Shown here: positions 57,087-64,000 of the stretch, piece after piece
How the letters are laid out: each line of letters starts with the position of its first letter
How positions within the stretch are numbered: position 1 is the first letter of the stretch
Assembly: GCF_900451175.1 (NCBI RefSeq)
Contig: NZ_UGJJ01000001.1
Location: forward strand, 1,116,001 to 1,180,000
Length of the DNA stretch: 64,000 nt
Direction of reading: 5' to 3'
Origin: Kingella potus
Lineage (GTDB): Bacteria > Pseudomonadota > Gammaproteobacteria > Burkholderiales > Neisseriaceae
Notes under the pieces: model-generated
What the model was told of the DNA's origin: nothing
What the model saw: only the letters and a program-made list of their open reading frames with translations
The model's database searches: none
Position numbers and translations under genes: made by a program

Positions 57087-58475
57087 ATGAGCACCCGCAC
57101 CGAACACGACACCATGGGCGACGTACAAGTTCCGTCCGAAGCCTATTGGGGCGCACAAACCCAGCGCAGCCGCGAAAATTTCAAAATCGGCGGCGAAACC
57201 CTGCCGCTGCCGCTGGTTCACGCGATGGCGCTGGTGAAAAAAGCCGCCGCCCGCACCAATGCCGCCCTCGGCCGCATCAAGCAAGAGCAGGCCGATTTGA
57301 TTGTGCAGGCGGCAGACGACGTACTTTCAGGCAGCCTGAACGCGCAATTCCCGCTGGTGGTGTGGCAGACCGGCTCGGGCACGCAGTCGAATATGAATAT
57401 GAACGAAGTGATCGCCAACCGCGCCAACGAAATCGCCGGCACCGGCCTGGCCGCCTACCGGCCCGTCCACCCCAACGATCATGTCAACCACGCCCAGTCC
57501 ACCAACGACAGCTTCCCCACCGCCATCCACGTGGCCGCCGCGATCGAAATCAACCGCCTCTTGATTCCCGCCGTAAAAGCCCTGCGCGACACGCTGGACA
57601 AAAAAGCCAAAGAATTTTCCTCTATTGTCAAAATCGGCCGCACCCACCTGCAAGATGCCACCCCGCTGACTTTGGGGCAGGAATTTTCCGGCTACGTTTC
57701 CCAGCTCGACCACGGCCTTGACCGCCTGCAAGACGCACTCAAAGGCCTGTACGAACTGCCCCTTGGCGGCACCGCAGTCGGCACCGGCCTGAACAGCCAC
57801 CCCGAATATGCCGTCAAAGCCGCCGCCCAACTGGCCGAACTCTCCGGCCTGCCCTTCGTTACCGCGCCCAACAAATTCGAAGCCTTAGCCGGCCGCGATG
57901 CCGCCGTGTACGCCTCGGGCGCGCTCAAAACCCTCGCCGCCAGCCTCAACAAAATCGCCAACGACGTGCGCTGGCTCGCCTCCGGCCCTCGCTGCGGCCT
58001 GGGCGAAATCAAAATCCCCGAAAACGAACCCGGCTCGTCCATCATGCCCGGCAAAGTCAATCCGACCCAATGCGAAGCCATGACCATGGTGTGCTGCCAG
58101 GTATTCGGCAACGACGTCGCCATCGGCATGGCCGGCGCATCGGGCAACTTCGAGCTCAACGTTTACATGCCGATGATTGCCTACAACCTTCTGCAATCCG
58201 TGCGCCTCTTGGGCGACGCGTGCAACAGCTTCAACGAACACTGCGCCGCCGGCATCGAACCCGTGCCGGAAAAAATCGACTACTTCCTGCACCACTCGCT
58301 GATGCTCGTTACCGCGCTCAACCGCAAAATCGGCTACGAAAACGCCGCCAAAGTCGCCAAAACCGCCTACAAAAACGACAAATCCCTGCGCGAAACCGCC
58401 ATCGAACTGGGCTTGCTCTCCGGCGAAGAATTTGACGAACTGGTCGTACCCGCCGATATGGTCGCCCCGCGCTAA
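57087..58475 (+). CDS. fumC: Class II fumarate hydratase
   Basis: Iron-independent fumarase of the TCA cycle. The 462-residue product has MGDVQVPSEAYWGAQTQRS at the N-terminus, VWQTGSGTQSNMNMNEV, the B-site HPNDHVNHAQSTNDSFPTA and the superfamily signature GSSIMPGKVNPTQCEAM. The ATG at 57087 follows AAGGAGAAACCT. The mobile-loop Ser of GSSIMPG is present, so it should be active. Confidence 0.97.
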   Translation: MSTRTEHDTMGDVQVPSEAYWGAQTQRSRENFKIGGETLPLPLVHAMALVKKAAARTNAALGRIKQEQADLIVQAADDVLSGSLNAQFPLVVWQTGSGTQSNMNMNEVIANRANEIAGTGLAAYRPVHPNDHVNHAQSTNDSFPTAIHVAAAIEINRLLIPAVKALRDTLDKKAKEFSSIVKIGRTHLQDATPLTLGQEFSGYVSQLDHGLDRLQDALKGLYELPLGGTAVGTGLNSHPEYAVKAAAQLAELSGLPFVTAPNKFEALAGRDAAVYASGALKTLAASLNKIANDVRWLASGPRCGLGEIKIPENEPGSSIMPGKVNPTQCEAMTMVCCQVFGNDVAIGMAGASGNFELNVYMPMIAYNLLQSVRLLGDACNSFNEHCAAGIEPVPEKIDYFLHHSLMLVTALNRKIGYENAAKVAKTAYKNDKSLRETAIELGLLSGEEFDELVVPADMVAPR

Positions 58476-58499
58476 ACCGCCTGCGGCTTGAAGCAGAAA

Positions 58500-58539
58500 A
58501 GGCCGTCTGAAAACCCTGCAAAGGATTTTCAGACGGCCT
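58500..58539. terminator. DUS-pair hairpin after fumC
   Basis: DUS 58500-58511 with complement 58528-58539, loop 16 bases. Confidence 0.6.
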
Positions 58540-58549
58540 TTGCCGTTTG

Positions 58550-58654
58550 GTAGGGTGTGTCGCGCCGCGACGCACGCGTTTTTGCTACTCGGGAACAGTT
58601 TGATTTGCTGCAACACAGGGAACGCGTGCGTCGCTTTATGGCGACACACCCTAC
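58550..58654. repeat. Palindromic repeat element, best full copy
   Basis: Left arm GTAGGGTGTGTCGCGCCGCG, ACGCACGCGTTTTTGCT; centre about 30 bases with TTTGATTTGCTGCAACACAG; right arm AACGCGTGCGTCGC and GGCGACACACCCTACC. Outer and inner arms are each complementary, so the unit folds as a two-armed palindrome. Nearly identical to 55370-55472. Confidence 0.8.
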
Positions 58655-58736
58655 CTTGTGTCCCGCGCAGGCTGTGCGGATTCGCCGCGCACACGGTTTT
58701 GCCGATACCTACTTTTCAGACGGCCTCTGCCGTTCG

Positions 58737-58810
58737 GTAGGGCGGCACACCATACAAACGCCATAATGCCAACGATGACTGGTTGGGAACGCGTGCGCCG
58801 CCGGTGCGGC
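58737..58810. repeat. Diverged palindromic repeat
   Basis: GTAGGGCGGCACACC at the left and GAACGCGTGCGCCGCCGGTG at the right; a shorter, altered copy of the family. Followed by a DUS pair. Confidence 0.55.
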
Positions 58811-58838
58811 ACGGACGGATTGTCCGTTACCAATACAG

Positions 58839-58879
58839 AGGCCGTCTGAAAACCACAAAACGGGGTTTTCAGACGGCCT
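58839..58879. terminator. DUS-pair hairpin after gdhA
   Basis: DUS 58839-58850, complement 58868-58879, with AAAACC.. ..GGTTTT extension. It follows the minus-strand gdhA stop. Confidence 0.62.
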
Positions 58880-58906
58880 TTGCCGTGTTAGCCGGTTCGG
58901 ACGGTA

Positions 58907-60169
58907 TCAGTACCATCCCCGCAGCTTCATGGCTTTTTCCAGACGGCGGATGCTCATCATGTAGGACGCGGTGCGCAGGTCTATGTCGAATTCCCGTGCC
59001 AGATTCCAGATGTCGTTGAAGGCGCGGCGCAGGACGACGGTTTGTTTTTCCTGCACTTCGTCAAATTCCCAGTAGTAGCCTTGCAGGTTTTGCACCCATT
59101 CGAAGTAGGACACGACCACGCCGCCGCAGTTGGCGAGGATGTCGGGTACGACCAGTACGCCGTTTTGGCGCAGGACGGCATCGGCTTCGGGGGTGGTGGG
59201 GCCGTTTGCGCCTTCGGAGATGATTTTGGCGCGTACGCTGCCGGCGTTTTCGGAGGTGAGCTGGTTTTCGAGGGCGCAGGGGGCGAGTACGTCCACGTCC
59301 AGTGCGAGCAGTTCGGCATTGCTGATTTCTTTGCCGTAGCCCGCTTGGTTGGTGATGAAGCCGTTGGCACGGTATTCTTTGAACAGCGCGTCCATGTCGA
59401 GGCCGTTTTCGTTGTAGATGGCGACATCGACGGTGGATACGGCAACGATTTTCGCGCCGGCCTGATGGGCGTACAGCGCGGTGTGGAAGCCGACGTTGCC
59501 GAAGCCCTGGATGGCGTAGGTCGCGCCTTTGACGGGTTTGTCGAGCTTCTCCAATGCCTGCATGGCGGCGAGGTTTACGCCGTAGCCGGTGGCTTCGTTG
59601 CGGGCGAGCGAGCCGCCGAATTCGACGGGTTTGCCGGTGAACACGCCGGGGGCGGATTTTTTGACGATGCTTTCGTATTCGTCCACCATCCACGACATGA
59701 TTTTGCCGTTGGTGTTTACGTCGGGCGCGGGGATGTCAATCTTTTCGCCGATCAGCGGCTCGATGGCGTTGGCGTAGCCGCGTGCGATGCGTTCGAGCTC
59801 GGCTTCGGAATATTGTTTGGGGTCGATGGTTACGCCGCCTTTGCCGCCGCCGTAGGGTACGCCGGCCACGCAGCATTTGATGGTCATCCAGATGGAGAGG
59901 GCTTTGACTTCGTCAAAATTGACATTGGGGTGGAAGCGCACGCCGCCTTTGTAGGGCCCGACGGCGTTGTTGTGCTGGGCGCGGTAGCCGGTGAAGGTGC
60001 GGACGGTGCCGTCGTCGAGCTTCACGGGGAAACTTACTTCCAGCGCGCGCATGGGGTTTTTGAGGATTTCGTACACTGCGGGATCGGCGTTGAGGCGGTC
60101 GCAGGCGGTTTTGACCTGTTTGCGGGCGATTTCAAAGGGGTTGAGGGTTTCTTTTGCGGAGGCAGACAT
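58907..60169 (-). CDS. gdhA: Glutamate dehydrogenase
   Basis: Interconverts glutamate and 2-oxoglutarate plus ammonia. The 420-residue product has AVGPYKGGVRFHPNV, KCCVAGVPYGGGKGGV with the catalytic Lys, and the Rossmann motif IQGFGNVGFHTALYAHQ. Length and IPAPDVNTNGKIMSWMVDEY match the RocG/GudB-like NAD(H)-type hexameric enzyme. The ~445-residue NADP enzyme of meningococcus is longer; cofactor use is inferred. AAGGAAAAAC precedes the ATG. Confidence 0.92.
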   Translation of the reverse strand: MSASAKETLNPFEIARKQVKTACDRLNADPAVYEILKNPMRALEVSFPVKLDDGTVRTFTGYRAQHNNAVGPYKGGVRFHPNVNFDEVKALSIWMTIKCCVAGVPYGGGKGGVTIDPKQYSEAELERIARGYANAIEPLIGEKIDIPAPDVNTNGKIMSWMVDEYESIVKKSAPGVFTGKPVEFGGSLARNEATGYGVNLAAMQALEKLDKPVKGATYAIQGFGNVGFHTALYAHQAGAKIVAVSTVDVAIYNENGLDMDALFKEYRANGFITNQAGYGKEISNAELLALDVDVLAPCALENQLTSENAGSVRAKIISEGANGPTTPEADAVLRQNGVLVVPDILANCGGVVVSYFEWVQNLQGYYWEFDEVQEKQTVVLRRAFNDIWNLAREFDIDLRTASYMMSIRRLEKAMKLRGWY

Positions 60170-60844
60170 GTTTTTCCTTGGTTTGTTGATCGGATAGGGT
60201 ACGCCAAACCGTTACGATATACAAAATCGGGTAAAAATGTAATAGTGCCAAGCCATAAATTTCACAATTTCTTTACATTGTATACATTCTTACGCTGCTT
60301 TACGCGGAAAATGCGGGAAATATTGCGGGAAAAGGGCAAACGGCAGCAGGAAAAGGCCGTCTGAACATTTGATTTTTTGTTTTCAGACGGCCTTTGCGTT
60401 GCGGTCGGGAATGCGTGCGTCGCTTTTGGGACACACTACGCGGGATTCGGCACAGAAAAAGCAGCAGGCCGTCTGAAAAGATGGTTCGGACGGCCTCTGT
60501 TGCCAAAGTAGGGTGCGCCGCCAAAGCGACGCACGCGGTTGCAGATGTGTGCATCATTGCTTTTCACGCTTGTTTGCAAGACGGGAAAGGCTGTTTGAAC
60601 GTACGGGTTTGGCGCATCCGATATTCCGTTTGCGTTTTCAGACGGCCTTTGCCGTTCGGGTGGGTGTTCCGCCCGAAGGCAGTACACGCGTTCTTTGTGT
60701 TACAGGCAGAGTCTCCGGCCAAACCGTAAAACGTAAAACCGCGTGCGTCGCTTTGGCGATACGCCCTGCGCGGGATTGGATACGGAAAACCGAAAGGCCG
60801 TCTGAAAAAACGGTTTTCAGACGGCCTTTCGGTTTTCTGCCGGT
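60170..60844. repeat. Long repeat-filled gap between gdhA and purE
   Basis: 60170-60300 is an AT-richer gdhA upstream region likely to hold its promoter, although no box pair stands out. The rest holds a DUS pair (60354-60393), half-units of the palindromic family at 60409-60440, 60508-60540 and 60737-60768, single DUS copies, and the hairpin at 60786-60838. Short frames here are built from repeat sequence and are not genes. Confidence 0.65.
60786..60838. terminator. Extended DUS-pair hairpin after purE
   Basis: GAAAACCGAAAGGCCGTCTG and its exact complement continue beyond the DUS on both sides, giving over 20 paired bases just past the minus-strand purE stop. Confidence 0.75.
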
Positions 60845-61336
60845 TTATTTTTCTGCGGGTGGCAGCTCCATTGCCAGCACGGTTTGTTTCTGGCTTTCGC
60901 GGAAGGCGGCGAGTTTTTCTGCCAGTTCGGGGCTGTGCAGGGCGAGCAGGGATACGGCAAACAGGGCGGCGTTGGCCGCTCCCGCTTCGCCGATGGCGAA
61001 GGTGGCGACGGGGATGCCTTTGGGCATCTGCACGATGGAGAGCAGGGAGTCTTCGCCGCGCAGGTATTGGCTGGGGACGGGTACGCCGAGGACGGGGAGG
61101 GTGGTTTTGGCGGCGACCATGCCGGGCAGGTGTGCCGCGCCGCCCGCGCCGGCGATGATGGCCTGCAAGCCGCGTTCGCGGGCGGTTTCGGCGTATTGGA
61201 ACATTAAATCGGGGGTGCGGTGGGCGGAGACGACGCGGGCTTCGTAGGATACGCCGAACTGTTCGAGAAATTCGGCGGCGCGGCGCATGACGGGCCAGTC
61301 GCTGTTGCTGCCCATGATGATGCCGATTTGGGGCAT
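60845..61336 (-). CDS. purE: N5-carboxyaminoimidazole ribonucleotide mutase
   Basis: Class I PurE of purine synthesis. The 163-residue product has IGIIMGSNSDWPVMRRAAEF, SAHRTPDLMFQYAE and GAGGAAHLPGMVAAKTTLPVLGVP, the substrate-binding loops. The start at 61336 is chosen by family length and an AGAAAGGAAAAACC ribosome site. purK is not adjacent. The upstream gap (61337-61672) holds one DUS pair (61593-61604, 61633-61644) and no gene. Confidence 0.97.
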   Translation of the reverse strand: MPQIGIIMGSNSDWPVMRRAAEFLEQFGVSYEARVVSAHRTPDLMFQYAETARERGLQAIIAGAGGAAHLPGMVAAKTTLPVLGVPVPSQYLRGEDSLLSIVQMPKGIPVATFAIGEAGAANAALFAVSLLALHSPELAEKLAAFRESQKQTVLAMELPPAEK

Positions 61337-61672
61337 GGTTTTTCCTTTCTGCGGGATGGCGGCCGGTAGGGGTGCGGCTGCGCCCGGGCTGTGTTTTCGG
61401 AAGGCCGGGCCTGCGGCCGGCGGCGGGAGCGGCATTATAGCGGCACGGCTTGGAAAAGGCCTACCGCGTTGCCGCACCGGAGCGGGATTTTGCAAGTGCC
61501 GCCGGTATCGCTGCCGGCGGAAAAGGCAGGGAGGCGGTGCTTTGTGTGCGGTGTTCGCTTTGTTTCGGTATCATCCGCACTTGTTTGCACGCAGGCCGTC
61601 TGAAAACTGTGGAAACAGGGTGTGCAGGCTTTTTCAGACGGCCTCGGTTTGATTTTTTTTTGAGGAATGCCG

Positions 61673-62194
61673 ATGACTCCGCTCTCCGTCCCGCCCGCCG
61701 CGCCGCTCAAACGCCGCTTTGCCGCGCTGGTTTACGAAATGCTGCTTGCCGGCGCGGTTACTTGTGCGGCCTTTGTGCCCGCAGGCGTGCTGGCTATGCT
61801 GCTCAATGCCGTTTCGCCGCCTGCGGCGAGCTTTGCCGTGTCGCTGGTGCTGCTGTATGCGTGGTGGCTGTATTTCAAAACGGCGTGGCGCAGGAAGGGG
61901 CAGACGCTGGCGATGCAGGTGTGGCGTATCGGTTTGTCCGCCGCTGCGGGCGGGGAGCCGCCGCTGCGGCTTTTGCGGCTGCGCTTTATTTGGGCTTGTG
62001 TGTTTTTGGTGTTTGTGCCGATGCTGGCCTATGCCGCGCTGAACCGCGGCATGGGCGTGCCGCCGGGGGCGGCTTTCGGCGCATCGCTTTTCTGGTGGAT
62101 TCTGCCGTGGGGGTTTGCGCTGTTCAATGCGGACCGGCAGTTTCTTTACGATGTGCTGGCGGGTACGCGGCTGACGGATTTGAAGGCCGTCTGA
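61673..62194 (+). CDS. RDD-family membrane protein
   Basis: A 173-residue protein with three hydrophobic helices and the RDD-domain pattern: PLKRRFAALVYEMLLAG (Arg and acidic residues in helix 1), WRRKGQTLAMQVWRIGL, and NADRQFLYDVLAGTRLTDL. Function unknown; some members act in ion transport. The second ATG (61673) is preferred because TGAGGA lies seven bases upstream, while the ATG at 61667 touches it. A T9 run adjoins the ribosome site. The stop is in a DUS. Confidence 0.86.
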   Translation: MTPLSVPPAAPLKRRFAALVYEMLLAGAVTCAAFVPAGVLAMLLNAVSPPAASFAVSLVLLYAWWLYFKTAWRRKGQTLAMQVWRIGLSAAAGGEPPLRLLRLRFIWACVFLVFVPMLAYAALNRGMGVPPGAAFGASLFWWILPWGFALFNADRQFLYDVLAGTRLTDLKAV

Positions 62195-62225
62195 AAATGT
62201 TTTCCGCAATGTTTTCAGACGGCCG
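62184..62225. terminator. DUS pair after the RDD gene
   Basis: DUS 62184-62195 overlaps the stop; complement at 62214-62225 with the final base changed. Internal AAAATGTTTTCCGCAATGTTTT may form extra pairing. Confidence 0.45.
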
Positions 62226-62254
62226 CAGCAGTAGTTTTGGAAAAGGATAGGGAT

Positions 62255-63664
62255 ATGGCGCAACCCCAGTCGCGCTGGCTGCCGATATTGCTGGCGGTGT
62301 GTATTTTTATGCAGATGCTCGATGCCACGGTGCTGAACACCGCGCTGCCGCAGATGGCGGCGGATCTGCACCAGAGTGCGCTGAATATGCAGTCGGCGGT
62401 GATTTCCTACGCGCTGACGCTGGCTCTGTTTATGCCTTTGAGCGGCTATCTGACCGACCGCTACGGCACGAAAAAAGTGTTTTCGGTGTCGATGGCTTTG
62501 TTTGTGTTCGGCTCGCTGATGTGTGCCGCCGCGCCGAACCTGCCGATGCTGGTGGTGGCGCGGGTGGTGCAGGGTTTGGGCGGGGCGATGATGGTGCCCG
62601 TGCCGCGCCTGATTGTGCTGCGCGCATACGACAAGGACGAGCTGCTGGAACGGCTGAACTTTATCGTGATGCCCGCGCTGTTGGGGCCGGTGGTCGGGCC
62701 GCTGGTGGGCGGCTATCTGGTGGAATACGCAAGCTGGCACTGGGTGTTTCTGATTAACGTACCCGTCGGGCTGGCGGGCATTGCGCTGGCGGTGAAAATC
62801 ATGCCTGATTTTTACGCGGCCGACGGGGAAAAACCGCATTTCGACCTGATCGGTTTCCTGCTGTTCGGCGGCGCGGCGGTCGGGCTGAGTTTGTCTGTGG
62901 AAATGCTGACGCATCCGTCGGCGCGGCTTTTTTCCGCCGTTTGCGGCGCGGGCGGTTTTGCCGCATTGTGGCTCTACTGGCGGCATGCGCGCCACGACGG
63001 CGACCACGCGCTCTATCCGCCGCGCCTGCGGCTGGTGCGCACTTTCCGCCTGGGCATTCTGGGCAACCTGATCAGCCGTTTGGGCATGGGCGCGATGCCC
63101 TTTCTCATGCCGCTGCTGTTGCAGGTGGTGTTTGCCCGCAGCGCGAGTACGGCAGGCTGGACGCTGGCTCCCGTCGCCCTTGCCGCCCTGCTGGTGAAAC
63201 CTTTGGTCAAGCCCGTAATCGGCCGCTTCGGCTACCGCAGCGTGCTGGTGTGGAACACGCGCATCATCGGTCTGCTGATTATGTCGATGGCACTCGTTAC
63301 CGCCGCCACGCCGCTGTGGCTGCTTGTGCCCGCCCTGTTCTGCATGGGCATGTGCAATTCGCTGCAATATTCGTCGATGAACACGCTCACGCTGGCCGAC
63401 CTGCGCCCGCAGATGGAGGGCAGCGGCAACAGCCTGATGGCGGTAAACCAGCAGCTTGCCATCAGCCTGGGCATCGGCTTGGGCGCGATGCTGCTCAACG
63501 TTTTCGGCAGCGCCGATCCGCGCACCGCCGACGTACACCGCGCCTTCCGCCTGACCTTCGTCTCCATCGGCGCAATCACCTTCTGCGCCGGCTGGATTTT
63601 TACCTTTCTGCACCCCAAAGACGGCGGCAACCTCGTGGGACACGGCACGGGCAAGGCCGTCTGA
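62255..63664 (+). CDS. MFS drug-exporter-like transporter (DHA2, MdtD type)
   Basis: A 469-residue, 14-helix MFS protein. Motifs: LDATVLNTALPQMAADL (DHA2 motif D1), SGYLTDRYGTKKVF (motif A), RVVQGLGGAMMVPVPRLIV, and the antiporter motif C region LLGPVVGPLVGGYLVEYASWHWVFLINVPVG. It resembles E. coli MdtD/EmrB; the substrate is unknown and no membrane-fusion partner is beside it. ATG 62255 follows AAAAGGATAGGG. The stop is supplied by a DUS (GKAV-TGA). Confidence 0.9.
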   Translation: MAQPQSRWLPILLAVCIFMQMLDATVLNTALPQMAADLHQSALNMQSAVISYALTLALFMPLSGYLTDRYGTKKVFSVSMALFVFGSLMCAAAPNLPMLVVARVVQGLGGAMMVPVPRLIVLRAYDKDELLERLNFIVMPALLGPVVGPLVGGYLVEYASWHWVFLINVPVGLAGIALAVKIMPDFYAADGEKPHFDLIGFLLFGGAAVGLSLSVEMLTHPSARLFSAVCGAGGFAALWLYWRHARHDGDHALYPPRLRLVRTFRLGILGNLISRLGMGAMPFLMPLLLQVVFARSASTAGWTLAPVALAALLVKPLVKPVIGRFGYRSVLVWNTRIIGLLIMSMALVTAATPLWLLVPALFCMGMCNSLQYSSMNTLTLADLRPQMEGSGNSLMAVNQQLAISLGIGLGAMLLNVFGSADPRTADVHRAFRLTFVSIGAITFCAGWIFTFLHPKDGGNLVGHGTGKAV

Positions 63665-63723
63665 AAAAAGGCCGTCTGAAAATATGTTAGTATGCCGCCC
63701 GTTTGTTTGAACAGGAGAAACCG

Positions 63724-64000
63724 ATGAACCGTCTGACCGCACTGCTTGCCGGCACATGGCTGGGGATGCAGATAACGGCCGCCTACGCCGCCGGCATACT
63801 GTTTGAGCGCATCGGCCGCCAGGAAGCCGGCGACATTGCCGGCCTGCTGTTTGCCACCGCCAACTATTTCGGCCTCGCCGTCTGGCTGCTGGCCTGGTTT
63901 GCCGCAAAAAGCCGCAGGCCGCACGGCTTCGGCCGCAACGAACGCAGCATTGCCCCCAAATTCATTGCCGTCCTGCTGCTGCTGCTGGCTGCCAACCAAT
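63724..64000 (+). CDS. DUF4149-like membrane protein, 5' part
   Basis: The frame opens at ATG 63724 after CAGGAGAAACCG and runs off the window at base 64000 (92 complete codons). It has three hydrophobic stretches: LTALLAGTWLGMQITAAYAAGILF, IAGLLFATANYFGLAVWLLAWFA and FIAVLLLLLAAN. The pattern resembles DUF4149 proteins, four-helix membrane proteins of unknown function. Partial, so the assignment is tentative. Confidence 0.72.
   Translation, partial: MNRLTALLAGTWLGMQITAAYAAGILFERIGRQEAGDIAGLLFATANYFGLAVWLLAWFAAKSRRPHGFGRNERSIAPKFIAVLLLLLAANQ

Noticed and set aside
58540..58766. Small frames within the repeat region after fumC
   Set aside because: Encoded entirely by palindromic repeat and DUS sequence.

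Overview
The window is a chromosomal segment of a Neisseriaceae bacterium, most likely a Neisseria species outside the meningococcus/gonococcus group. The main support is the 12-base DNA uptake sequence AGGCCGTCTGAA (the AG-type neisserial DUS), which occurs dozens of times, mostly as inverted pairs between genes. One copy of the meningococcal AT-type form was seen, in ftsQ. Two Correia-like miniature elements and neisserial gene neighbourhoods support the placement. The sequence is GC-rich with strongly GC-biased third codon positions. The species cannot be fixed by eye; GC-rich AG-DUS species such as N. bacilliformis are candidates (inference).

Layout. 1-4929: end of the division and cell-wall (dcw) cluster, murC-ddlB-ftsQ-ftsA-ftsZ. 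5051-9909: str operon rpsL-rpsG-fusA-tuf plus rpsJ, closed by a strong terminator; rpoBC is not upstream and rplC is not downstream. 10049-11784: dnaJ and an fxsA-like gene on the minus strand. 12009-19749: nlpD-like lipoprotein, a small lipoprotein, glmU, glmS, gpsA, a coiled-coil gene plus zapA, a probable 6S RNA, then rplM-rpsI. 20094-24494: argB, an AT-rich orphan membrane protein, and a minus-strand ptsI-ptsH-EIIA trio with no sugar-specific permease. 24723-29787: TPP-riboswitch thiamine cluster cytX-thiO-(hslJ-like)-thiE-thiS-thiG.

30041-37333: a CcoI-type copper ATPase, a set of small poorly known genes including a partial gene duplication, a KpsS/LipB-type capsule gene with a C12 tract near its end, an orphan siderophore-type ABC ATPase and a frameshifted gene. 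37330-47899: ssb with a YajR-type MFS gene, trpS, tyrA, a quinone-reductase-like flavoprotein, an ankyrin protein, a phosphatase-like protein, a Kef-type antiporter, truA and trpF. 47900-64000: rhlE, rraA, an OsmC-family gene, pta, tal, kdsD, pncB, fumC, gdhA, purE, an RDD protein, an MFS exporter and the start of a membrane protein. The gaps in this last part are filled with a dispersed palindromic repeat and DUS pairs.

Most genes are ordinary housekeeping functions. The accessory interest lies in the homopolymer tract in the capsule gene, the duplicated NTF2-like segment with one-directional substitutions, the joining of dcw to str with loss of the usual rpsJ-rplC continuity, the repeat families, and the use of DUS as stop codons and coding peptides. 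No tRNA, rRNA, CRISPR array, transposase or prophage gene was recognised.
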